Assembly: GCA_934395135.1 (NCBI GenBank) | Contig: CAKRRK010000019.1 | Location: forward strand, 1-26,583 | Length of the DNA stretch: 26,583 nt | Direction: 5' to 3' | From: an uncultured Eubacteriales bacterium | GTDB lineage: Bacteria; Bacillota; Clostridia; Oscillospirales; Butyricicoccaceae | Shown here: positions 13,909 through 20,639 of the stretch, piece by piece | Layout: each line of letters begins with the position of its first letter | How positions within the stretch are numbered: the stretch's first letter is position 1 | The notes under the pieces: model-generated | Seen by the model: the letters and a program-made list of their open reading frames with translations, nothing else | Databases searched by the model: none | What the model was told of the DNA's origin: nothing | Translations under genes and position numbers: made by a program

Positions 13909-14274
13909 TTAAACAGAAGCAGGGGATTTCGATGAAGTCTCTGGAAAATGATGGTGGCCCCATTCACAGATGCTCTGCAGAATTGGCATCAGGGAAAACC
14001 CCAGATCTGACAAACGGTATTCTACCTTGGGCGGCACCTGAGGATATTCCGTGCGCAGGATAAGACCGTCTTCCTCCAGTTGTTTCAGCTGACTGGACAG
14101 CATTTTGTGGGTGACGCCGTCCAGGGAGCGTTTGAGTTGGCCATAGCGCATTACCTGGGTTTTCCAGAGCCAAAACAGAATGTGCATTTTCCATTTTCCC
14201 TCGATGAGAGATATGGTGTAGGAAAAAAATTGTGCGTCAATCGAATCATATGGTGCAGTGCGGAGCAATTCCAT
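13909..14274 (-). CDS. HxlR-family winged-helix transcriptional regulator
   Basis: HxlR-type regulators are small MarR-related winged helix dimers that often sense thiol, aldehyde or quinone stress and control a divergent gene. The 121 residues show GKWKMHILFWLW, RYGQLKRSLDGVTHKMLSSQLKQLEEDGLILR (the DNA-binding helices) and the wing segment PPKVEYRLSDLG, close to the family consensus. No cysteine is present near the N-terminus, where redox-sensing members carry one; the only cysteine is in SICEWG near the C-terminus. I chose the ATG at 14274 with AGGAAA nine bases upstream; a GTG at 14283 is in frame but too close to that site. It faces the flavoprotein gene at 14395. Confidence 0.9.
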   Translation of the reverse strand: MELLRTAPYDSIDAQFFSYTISLIEGKWKMHILFWLWKTQVMRYGQLKRSLDGVTHKMLSSQLKQLEEDGLILRTEYPQVPPKVEYRLSDLGFSLMPILQSICEWGHHHFPETSSKSPASV

Positions 14275-14303
14275 GGGTATCACTTTCCTTTTGGATAGTA
14301 TCT

Positions 14304-14330
14304 TACAAAATAGTGCGTCCTGTACAAAAT
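14304..14330. promoter_or_regulatory. Candidate operator: repeated TACAAAAT in the hxlR-flavoprotein gap
   Basis: TACAAAAT occurs at 14304-14311 and again at 14323-14330, 19 bases apart in the same orientation. The second copy overlaps the -35 box of the flavoprotein promoter. A divergent HxlR regulator commonly represses its neighbour from such a spot; the site itself is inferred. Confidence 0.4.
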
Positions 14331-14349
14331 GCAGGCTTTCTTTTATAAT
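14321..14349 (+). promoter_or_regulatory. Promoter of the flavoprotein gene
   Basis: TGTACA (14321-14326), a 17-base spacer and a perfect TATAAT (14344-14349) lie 45 bases before the ATG. Confidence 0.7.
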
Positions 14350-14394
14350 AATTATAGAAGAAAAAAATCAACTCGTCAATCAGGAGGAAAGAGT

Positions 14395-15042
14395 ATGAAA
14401 GTGTTAATGTTAAACGGAAGCGCGAAACCAAGGGGATGCACCTATACGGCGCTGACCGAGATTGGCAAAACTCTGGAGGAACAGGGGATCGAATATGAGA
14501 TATTCCAAATTGGCGCCCAGCCGGTGCGGGACTGTATTGGCTGCAACCAGTGTAAAGGCAACGGATGTATTTTTGAGGAAAACAACGTCCGGGAATTTTT
14601 GGAAAAGGCGAAGGAGGCAGATGGCTTTGTGTTTGGATCTCCGGTTTATTTTGCGCATCCCAGCGGCCGGCTCCTGTCTTTCCTGGATCGTGTGTTTTAT
14701 GGCTGTGAAACGCAGCATATCTACGCCCCGTTTACCGGCAAGCCGGGCGCGGCCATTGTATCCGCCCGCCGGGGCGGCACCACGGCATCGGTGGATGTCA
14801 TACAGAAGTATTTTACCATCGCCTCTATGCCGGTAGTGGCGTCCACGTATTGGAATATGGTGCATGGGCAAACGCCGGAAGAGGTGTTGGAAGATAAGGA
14901 AGGCCTGCAGACGATGCGCAACATCGGCCGGAATATGGCGCATCTGCTCCAGAGCCTCCGGTACGCAAAGGAGAACGGCATTTCCGCGCCGGCGCTGGAA
15001 ACTGCAAACGAAACGCCGTTTATCCGCAAAAAGGCAGAATAA
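14395..15042 (+). CDS. Flavodoxin-fold NAD(P)H-dependent FMN reductase / iron-sulfur flavoprotein-like
   Basis: This 215-residue cytosolic flavoprotein starts with the FMN-phosphate loop LNGSAKPRGCTYTAL and has the flavin segment GSPVYFAHPSG near 80-90. Cysteines near 47-58 are spaced CX2CX2CX4C (CIGCNQC and a later C), the compact pattern that binds a 4Fe-4S cluster in Isf-type flavoproteins. It probably moves electrons from NAD(P)H or ferredoxin to small oxidants or quinones. AGGAGG lies just before the ATG at 14395; an in-frame ATG at 14329 overlaps the promoter and was rejected. It is divergent from the HxlR regulator, which probably controls it. Whether the cluster is present cannot be told from sequence. 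Confidence 0.88.
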   Translation: MKVLMLNGSAKPRGCTYTALTEIGKTLEEQGIEYEIFQIGAQPVRDCIGCNQCKGNGCIFEENNVREFLEKAKEADGFVFGSPVYFAHPSGRLLSFLDRVFYGCETQHIYAPFTGKPGAAIVSARRGGTTASVDVIQKYFTIASMPVVASTYWNMVHGQTPEEVLEDKEGLQTMRNIGRNMAHLLQSLRYAKENGISAPALETANETPFIRKKAE

Positions 15043-15049
15043 CAGCGTG

Positions 15050-15081
15050 GGACGCAGAGCATCGTTTCTGCGTCCTTTTTT
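15050..15081 (+). terminator. Intrinsic terminator after the flavoprotein gene
   Basis: GGACGCAGA (15050-15058) pairs with TCTGCGTCC (15067-15075), followed by six T residues. Confidence 0.88.
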
Positions 15082-15082
15082 G

Positions 15083-15111
15083 TTGACGAAACCCGGAAAA
15101 AGACGTATGAT
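15083..15111 (+). promoter_or_regulatory. Promoter of the serine hydrolase gene
   Basis: TTGACG (15083-15088), a 17-base spacer and TATGAT (15106-15111) are visible 33 bases before the ATG and directly after the preceding terminator. Confidence 0.78.
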
Positions 15112-15143
15112 AATTTTACTCTTCTTTGGAAAGGATGTGCCAT

Positions 15144-17192
15144 ATGAAAAAGCGGGTTGTGTCCGTCTTTCTTTGCGTTGTGCTGCTGGTTGCTGCACTG
15201 CCTGTTTCGGCGATGGCGGGCGCTGCGGAGGGAAAAGAAAGCGCTGCGCAGGCGGCGGACTTGATACTTTCTTACAGCGGCGCGGTGTCTGTTTCCTATG
15301 CGATGTGGCAGGACGGCCAGGTGGTGCTGGAAGGAAGCGCCGGTGTATATTCCAGAACAGAAAACCGGGCGCTGACGCCGGATATCGCATACGGCGTCGG
15401 TTCCATCAGCAAAATTTATACGACGGCAGCCGTTATGCGGCTTGTAGAGCAGGGGAAAGTGGAGCTGGACCGGCCGGTATATCAGTATCTGCCGGAATTT
15501 ACAATGGCAGATCCCAGATACCGGAATATCACCGTGCGGATGCTGCTAAACCATTCCTCCGGGCTGATGGGGTCTTCCATGGGAAATGCTTTTCTTTTTG
15601 CCGACGCAAAAGAAACCCAGGCGACGGATGAACTGCTTACCCGGCTTCGGACACAGCGGCTTAAAGCGGCGCCGGGCGCTTACAGCGTTTACTGCAACCA
15701 TGGGTTCACGCTGGCGGAACTTTTGGTTGAACGGGTATCCGGACAGGATTTCACCGCATTTTTGCACGAAACCCTGCTGGAACCGCAGGGACTGCTCCGT
15801 ACATATACGCCCCGGGATTCGTTTGACCGTGCCGCCCTTGCGAAGATCTATCTGGGGGACAGCACACGGGCGCTGCCCAACGAGGCCGTAACTGTGATCG
15901 GAGCCGGCGGCATATATGCCTCTGCCAGCGACCTGGCGTGTTTTGGCGGTCTGTTTTGCGACCGATCCACGGCGCTTTCCAAGGCATCGAAGGATGCAAT
16001 GGCGGCGGATGAAGCCGCCAAGGGTATTTGGCCGGAAAACAGCGGAGATGATGCGATACGGTATGGCCTGGGGTGGGATAGTGTCGGCTGCTATCCTTTC
16101 CAGCGGGCAGGAATAAAAGCCCTTGTAAAAGGCGGAGATACACAGTTTTATCACAGCGCACTTGTTGTGCTGCCGGAGCAGAACATGGCGGTAGGCGTGG
16201 TTTCCTCCGGAGGACTCAGCACCTATAACGAGCTTCTTGCCATCCGCGTTTTGCTGGATGCATTGGCGGAACAGGGGGTGGAAGTAGACGCCGCGCCGGG
16301 CGCTTTGCCTGCCGCTGTGCCAGCGGCGATGCCGGAAAACTTTACCGCCTGCAGCGGAATATATGGCAATTCTTTTTCGGTTGTCACCCTTGCTGTGGCG
16401 AAAAACGGGGAAATGACGCTGACGGTGCCGGCGGCTTTGGGCGGCGGCAGCCAGAAGTTTTTTTATTACAGCGACGGAACATTTCGGGATGAAAGCGGCA
16501 CCATTGCCTTGCGTCTGGTTCAGGAAAAAAATGGGGAACGATACCTGCGGCAGACGGCCTATACCAGCATCCCGGGGTTTGCACAGATCGCGTCGGACAA
16601 TTATGTCTACCAGAAACTGCCGGACAATCCTCCGACAGAGCAGGCAATGGCGGCCTGGAAGGCCCGCAGCGAAAAACTGTACCTCGTACTGAATGAAAAA
16701 TACACGTCACAATCTTATGTTACCGGATCGCTGATATCCACAATGCCGCTGTTGGAAGAAGTGCCGGGATACCTGCTGGCCTACCGTATTGCCGGGGAAG
16801 ATCTTGCGCAGAGCGTGGTGCAGATACCAGGTGTTGCGGGCAGAGATTGTCAGGATATTTCTTTTTATGAAAAGGATGGCCTGGAATATTGCGTAGCGCA
16901 GAGTACTTTGCTGGTGGACTCTGCCGGGATAGAAACCATTTATCCTGGAGCGGCTTCCCGGTGTACCATTTTAAAAAATGGATACGCTAGATGGTACCGA
17001 ATCGGAACTGCCGCGGGAAACACTATGACGGTGACAACGCCGGCAAACGGTTCTTTTACCGTTTATGAAGCGGATGGAAATTTGGCGGCGAATTCCTGGG
17101 CGCTGGGAGATCATACGGTTTTGCTGCCGGACAATGGATGGATTGTCTTTGCCGGAGAACCGGGCGCCGCGTTCCGTATTTCTATGAAATGA
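15144..17192 (+). CDS. Secreted serine hydrolase of the class C beta-lactamase / penicillin-binding-protein-like family
   Basis: This 682-residue exported protein begins with a signal peptide (MKKRVV, a hydrophobic core, and a likely cut after a small-residue A-x-A near 23-28). A serine-hydrolase domain spans about 35-380: SISK at 87-90 is the SxxK nucleophile motif and YCN at 183-185 the YxN motif. The later KGGDTQFYHS segment stands where the third motif is expected. About 290 further residues carry no domain I recognise and look beta-rich. No sortase motif or SLH domain is visible. Likely roles are D-amino-acid peptidase, esterase or a PBP-like enzyme acting outside the membrane; beta-lactamase activity is not implied. 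The start was set at 15144 by AAAGGA eight bases upstream. Confidence 0.85.
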   Translation: MKKRVVSVFLCVVLLVAALPVSAMAGAAEGKESAAQAADLILSYSGAVSVSYAMWQDGQVVLEGSAGVYSRTENRALTPDIAYGVGSISKIYTTAAVMRLVEQGKVELDRPVYQYLPEFTMADPRYRNITVRMLLNHSSGLMGSSMGNAFLFADAKETQATDELLTRLRTQRLKAAPGAYSVYCNHGFTLAELLVERVSGQDFTAFLHETLLEPQGLLRTYTPRDSFDRAALAKIYLGDSTRALPNEAVTVIGAGGIYASASDLACFGGLFCDRSTALSKASKDAMAADEAAKGIWPENSGDDAIRYGLGWDSVGCYPFQRAGIKALVKGGDTQFYHSALVVLPEQNMAVGVVSSGGLSTYNELLAIRVLLDALAEQGVEVDAAPGALPAAVPAAMPENFTACSGIYGNSFSVVTLAVAKNGEMTLTVPAALGGGSQKFFYYSDGTFRDESGTIALRLVQEKNGERYLRQTAYTSIPGFAQIASDNYVYQKLPDNPPTEQAMAAWKARSEKLYLVLNEKYTSQSYVTGSLISTMPLLEEVPGYLLAYRIAGEDLAQSVVQIPGVAGRDCQDISFYEKDGLEYCVAQSTLLVDSAGIETIYPGAASRCTILKNGYARWYRIGTAAGNTMTVTTPANGSFTVYEADGNLAANSWALGDHTVLLPDNGWIVFAGEPGAAFRISMK

Positions 17193-17389
17193 ATGCGGGG
17201 TTCCCGGTGGTGCCCATTTTCAGACCATATCCGGTTCAGTGCTTTTTGCAGGGTTTCTTCCAATGTACTGCCTGGAAGGCGATCCATATTTGGCAGGCTT
17301 GTTTTGCCAGACAATTTATGCGGTAACCGCTATGTTTGATACGGCAGCACAGCGAAACGTATGGAACAGACGCGGCAGAAGATCGAATG

Positions 17390-17435
17390 GCATAAGAAAC
17401 AGCGTGTCGGATTTCCGACACGCTGTTTCTTATGC
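17390..17435. terminator. Long near-perfect palindrome, bidirectional terminator
   Basis: Two 22-base arms (17390-17411 and 17414-17435) are exact reverse complements with two bases between them. The arms end in TTTCTTATG-like T-rich sequence on either strand. The right arm contains the stop codon of the metal-permease gene, which converges with the serine hydrolase gene 200 bases away. The stretch 17193-17389 holds no gene I can support. Confidence 0.75.
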
Positions 17436-18284
17436 CGCCATAGGTTTGCGCAGTCTGCCAGCCAGGGAAAACAGGAAAAACACCCCTATGTTCACCGCCA
17501 CAATCGTAGCGCCCACCGGAAGCTCTGCGGGCAGGGAAAGAAAGATGCCGGCGCCGGCACACAGCACCGAAACTACCGCGGAACAAAGAATTACGGCGCG
17601 GAAACTCCGAAACACCCGCATAGCGGACAGAGCCGGGAAAATAATAAGGGCAGAAATCAAGAGAGAGCCTACAAGATTCATCGCCAGAACGATAATGACG
17701 GCAATGAGAATCGCAATGAGAAGGTTATACAGTCCGGCGTTGGTGCCGGTTGCCATGGAAAAGTCTTCGTCGAACGTAACGGCGAAAATTTTATGATAGA
17801 ACAACAGAAAGATCGCAACGACAAGAATGGACAGCACAAGGCAGAGGCGAACCTCCGTTGCCGTCAGGGTGAGAATGGCAGTAGATCCGAAGAGCGTGCC
17901 GCAGACGTCCCCGGAAAGATTGGCGGAAGGAGAAAACAAATGCAAAATGAGATAACCAAGGGCGAGGGCGCCCACCGAAAGCATGGCAATGGCGGCGTCG
18001 CCGCGGATTTTCCGTTTCCGGCTGCCGCATAGCAGCAAAACGGCGCAAACCAAGGTCACTGGCATGACAAGCAGCATATTGTCAGACAGCTGGAGGACGG
18101 CGGCAACTGCCATCACACCAAACGCCACATGAGACAGGCCGTCTCCCAGGAACGAAAACCGCTTCAGCACCAGGGTGACGCCGAGCAGCGAGGAACACAG
18201 AGCGATGAGAACGCCGACCACCAGGGCATAGCGCACGAAAGGGTATTGAAAGTACAGTGCAAAACTGCTCCACCACGATTCCAT
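17430..18284 (-). CDS. Metal (probably zinc) ABC transporter permease, ZnuB/AdcB-like
   Basis: This 284-residue protein is the channel subunit of an ABC-3 family importer for Zn2+ or Mn2+. It has about eight hydrophobic segments. The conserved region RFSFLGDGLSHVAFGVMA near 42-59, the SALIIFPALSAM segment near 218-229 and the PVGATIVAVNIGVF end are typical. Its ATG overlaps the stop of the ATPase gene in TAATG, so translation is coupled. It is last in the fur-family/lipoprotein/ATPase/permease operon and ends in the palindrome terminator. Zinc is inferred from the operon rather than from a selective residue. Confidence 0.93.
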   Translation of the reverse strand: MESWWSSFALYFQYPFVRYALVVGVLIALCSSLLGVTLVLKRFSFLGDGLSHVAFGVMAVAAVLQLSDNMLLVMPVTLVCAVLLLCGSRKRKIRGDAAIAMLSVGALALGYLILHLFSPSANLSGDVCGTLFGSTAILTLTATEVRLCLVLSILVVAIFLLFYHKIFAVTFDEDFSMATGTNAGLYNLLIAILIAVIIVLAMNLVGSLLISALIIFPALSAMRVFRSFRAVILCSAVVSVLCAGAGIFLSLPAELPVGATIVAVNIGVFFLFSLAGRLRKPMAA

Positions 18285-19000
18285 TATGAGTTCCCCTCCT
18301 TCTTATGCAGGAAAGCGCCGCCGGCGCTGCTTTGCAGATAATCAGCGGTTGTGCCGTAAAAAAGCGGCTGATACGGGCCGATGTGGAGAATATGGCTGGC
18401 ATACCGCACCGCGGCGGCAATATCATGAGAGATCATCAGAATTGTAATGCCGTCCTCCCGGTTCAGCCGCTGGATCAAATCGTATAACTCGGCAGTGGCC
18501 AAAGGATCCAAGCCTGCGGTAGGCTCGTCCAGAAGCAGCATTTTTCGGGTGGCGCAAAGCGCCCTTGCCAGCAGAACGCGCTGCTGCTGGCCGCCGGACA
18601 ATTCCCGGTAGCAACGCCTGGCCAAAGACAGGATACCCAGTTTTTCCATCATGCCTTCGGCAAGCCGCTGCTCTTTCTGCGTATAAAACGGGCGCATGCC
18701 GCAGCGGCCAAGACAGCCGGACAGGACAATTTCCCGGACAGAGGCGGGAAAGTCCCGCTGTATGGCAGTTTGTTGGGGCAAATAGCCGATTTCCGTCTGT
18801 TTCAGCCCGCCGCCGAAAGTGATGGTGCCGGACAGAGGGGCGTTCAACCGCAGAATCGTTTTCAACAGAGTACTTTTTCCGGAACCGTTTTCTCCCACGA
18901 TGCAGCAATAATCACCGGAGGAAACGGTAAAATTCAATCCTTGTATGACGGTTTCGCCGTCATAGCCCAGCGCCGCGTCACGGCAGGTGAGAAGCGTCAT
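18284..19000 (-). CDS. Metal (probably zinc) ABC transporter ATP-binding protein, ZnuC/AdcC-like
   Basis: This 238-residue ATPase powers the metal importer. Motifs are Walker A GENGSGKST at 36-44, Q-loop YLPQQ near 74-78, signature LSGGQQQRV near 134-142, Walker B MLLLDEPTAGLD near 153-164 and the H-loop ISHD. AAGGAA lies five bases before the ATG. It starts 15 bases after the lipoprotein stop and overlaps the permease start by one base. Confidence 0.95.
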   Translation of the reverse strand: MTLLTCRDAALGYDGETVIQGLNFTVSSGDYCCIVGENGSGKSTLLKTILRLNAPLSGTITFGGGLKQTEIGYLPQQTAIQRDFPASVREIVLSGCLGRCGMRPFYTQKEQRLAEGMMEKLGILSLARRCYRELSGGQQQRVLLARALCATRKMLLLDEPTAGLDPLATAELYDLIQRLNREDGITILMISHDIAAAVRYASHILHIGPYQPLFYGTTADYLQSSAGGAFLHKKEGNS

Positions 19001-19015
19001 AGTCGTTCCTTCTTT

Positions 19016-19984
19016 CTAACCATTCAGTGCGGATTTCAAAACGTCCAGATTGCCCTGCATAATGGAAAGATAGGTTGCTCCGGATTGGATATCTTCATGC
19101 GGGATGGACTGCATGGAATCCAGAAGAAAGACCGACTGATTTTTTTCCTTTGTATTGTTTCGTATCGTTTCCGCGAGAGTTTCCTCCGATTGGTCGGTAA
19201 TCAGAAGACAGGGAAGAGCAAGCTCGTCCAATTTTTCCGCAAGAAATACGATGGTTTCAAAACTTGCCTCTGTTTCGGTGGAGCAACCGGGAAACGCCGC
19301 ATAATACTGCAGGCCGTAATCTTCTATGAGATAGCGGAAAGGGAAACGGCCGCCGAACAGAAGGGTGTCAAAGGCCGCATGCTGCACCGTTTCCGCATAT
19401 GCGCTGTCCAAAGCGTCAAGCTTGCGGCAATAATCCGCTGCATTGGCCTGGTAATCCGCCGCATGAGATGCATCGACCGAAGCAAGTGCGTCGGCAAGCG
19501 CGGCACAGATGGCCGATGCATTTTTCAGCGAAAGCCAGACATGCTCGTCCAAAGCGGAAGGATCGTCTTCCTCGTGCCCGTCAGCCTGCATTCCTTCCCG
19601 GTGCTCTTCCGTCCGGGCGCGGGCGCCAATCACATCCAAAAGGCGCACCGTCTGCCTGGATTGATTTTGCGCTTCGGAAAGAGCGTCTTCCACCCAGGCG
19701 TCGGATTCTCCGCCGACGTAGACAAACAGGTCGCAAGAGGAAATGCGTATGATGTCGTTCGCCGTGGGCTGATAACTGTGAAAGTCTACGCCGTCCTCTA
19801 ACAGAAGCGTCAGTTCGACCTGCTCTGCATGCGCCCCGAGGATCTGCCGCACCCAGTCATATTCCGGGAACATAGTGCAAACAATCTGAAGTTTGCCGGT
19901 TTGATCCGGCGGATTGGCCGAACAGCCTGGAATCAAGCCCAACAACAGGGAAAAAACAAGTAGAATGGTCAGTAGTTTCTTCAT
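19016..19984 (-). CDS. Metal-binding lipoprotein (ZnuA/AdcA-like substrate-binding protein)
   Basis: This 322-residue protein captures the metal outside the membrane and delivers it to the permease. A type II signal ends in LIPGC, with the lipidated cysteine at 21. Ligand positions are His69 (VDFHSYQ) and His148 (DEHVWLS), preceded by a short His/Asp/Glu-rich stretch (EEHREG and DGHEEDD, near 127-141) typical of zinc-binding members. The segment aligned with the family's third histidine (HxAFxYF) reads RFPFRYL, so Arg213 replaces it. GGAGGG precedes the ATG at 19984; the frame continues upstream to 20053 inside the fur-family gene but that extension lacks a signal peptide. Zinc is more likely than manganese because of the His-rich loop and the Zur-type operon. 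Confidence 0.9.
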   Translation of the reverse strand: MKKLLTILLVFSLLLGLIPGCSANPPDQTGKLQIVCTMFPEYDWVRQILGAHAEQVELTLLLEDGVDFHSYQPTANDIIRISSCDLFVYVGGESDAWVEDALSEAQNQSRQTVRLLDVIGARARTEEHREGMQADGHEEDDPSALDEHVWLSLKNASAICAALADALASVDASHAADYQANAADYCRKLDALDSAYAETVQHAAFDTLLFGGRFPFRYLIEDYGLQYYAAFPGCSTETEASFETIVFLAEKLDELALPCLLITDQSEETLAETIRNNTKEKNQSVFLLDSMQSIPHEDIQSGATYLSIMQGNLDVLKSALNG

Positions 19985-20028
19985 AGATAGCCCTCCGGGG
20001 TCAGAAAGTTGCAGTTTGGCGGAACCGG

Positions 20029-20433
20029 CTATTTTTCCGCTGTGCCGCCGCATTTTTTACAGACGCCATAGATGACGGTTTTGGAGATATCCAACTGAAA
20101 CCCGTCCGTATTCTGCAGGCCGCGCAGCACTTGGCCGGTGGCGGGACGGCTCAGATGGAATGTTTTTCCGCATGCGGTACACGTCAGGTGAAGCGCGTTT
20201 TTGCATGCATCTCCATGCAGAAAGCGATACACGTTTTCCCGGCTTCCTTGTTTGACAGAGCGCAGAATCAGGCCGTCGTCCGCCATTGCCGCAAGATTGC
20301 GGTAAACCGCGCTCAGACTGATGGAAGCGTGTGCCAGGGCGTTGGAGATTTCTTTGGCGGTAAACTGTTCGTCGGGATGCGCTGCAAAAAACGCATAGAG
20401 CAGTTTCCTCTGTTCGGTAACATAACCTGCCAT
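20029..20433 (-). CDS. Fur-family metalloregulator, probably Zur
   Basis: This 134-residue regulator probably represses its own zinc-uptake operon when zinc is plentiful. The N-terminal winged helix holds TAKEISNAL and SAVYRNLAAMADDGLI (recognition helix, about 37-57). The C-terminal half has the structural zinc site C85xxC88 and C125xxC128. The LHLTC region carries a histidine where the regulatory site begins. It is the first gene of the operon, 44 bases before the lipoprotein gene, and its promoter contains the palindrome at 20454-20478. AAGGA lies about 11 bases before the ATG, a weak site. Fur or PerR function is possible, but the downstream transporter favours Zur. Confidence 0.88.
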   Translation of the reverse strand: MAGYVTEQRKLLYAFFAAHPDEQFTAKEISNALAHASISLSAVYRNLAAMADDGLILRSVKQGSRENVYRFLHGDACKNALHLTCTACGKTFHLSRPATGQVLRGLQNTDGFQLDISKTVIYGVCKKCGGTAEK

Positions 20434-20453
20434 CCGGCGTCACATCCTTATTT

Positions 20454-20478
20454 TAATCTGCGAATTATTCGCAAATTA
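20454..20478. promoter_or_regulatory. Fur/Zur-type operator of the zinc-uptake operon
   Basis: A 25-bp palindrome has arms TAATCTGCGAAT (20454-20465) and ATTCGCAAATTA (20467-20478) around a central T, with 11 of 12 positions paired. It sits just downstream of the -10 box and overlaps the predicted start site near 20473, so a bound repressor would block initiation. Confidence 0.8.
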
Positions 20479-20479
20479 A

Positions 20480-20508
20480 ATTGTAGTCCCACAATCAAAC
20501 ATTGTCAA
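20480..20508 (-). promoter_or_regulatory. Promoter of the zinc-uptake operon
   Basis: On the minus strand a perfect TTGACA (20508-20503), a 17-base spacer and TACAAT (20485-20480) are visible, adjacent to the operator palindrome. Confidence 0.88.
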
Positions 20509-20573
20509 GAGTTTTGTGAGAAAAAACAGCAAAAAGAGGAATTTTTTGGCAGAAATTACAACAAAATCTGACA

Positions 20574-20609
20574 AAAAGGAAAGACGGCATAGCCAAAGCT
20601 ATGCCGTCT
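20574..20609 (-). terminator. Intrinsic terminator of the surface-protein gene
   Basis: AGACGGCATAGC (20582-20593) pairs with GCTATGCCGTCT (20598-20609) around a 4-base loop. On the minus strand the stem is followed by a T-rich tail. It lies 30 bases after the stop codon of the surface-protein gene. Confidence 0.85.
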
Positions 20610-20639
20610 GCCAAAGGATTTCCATCTGCAAAAGCTGGA

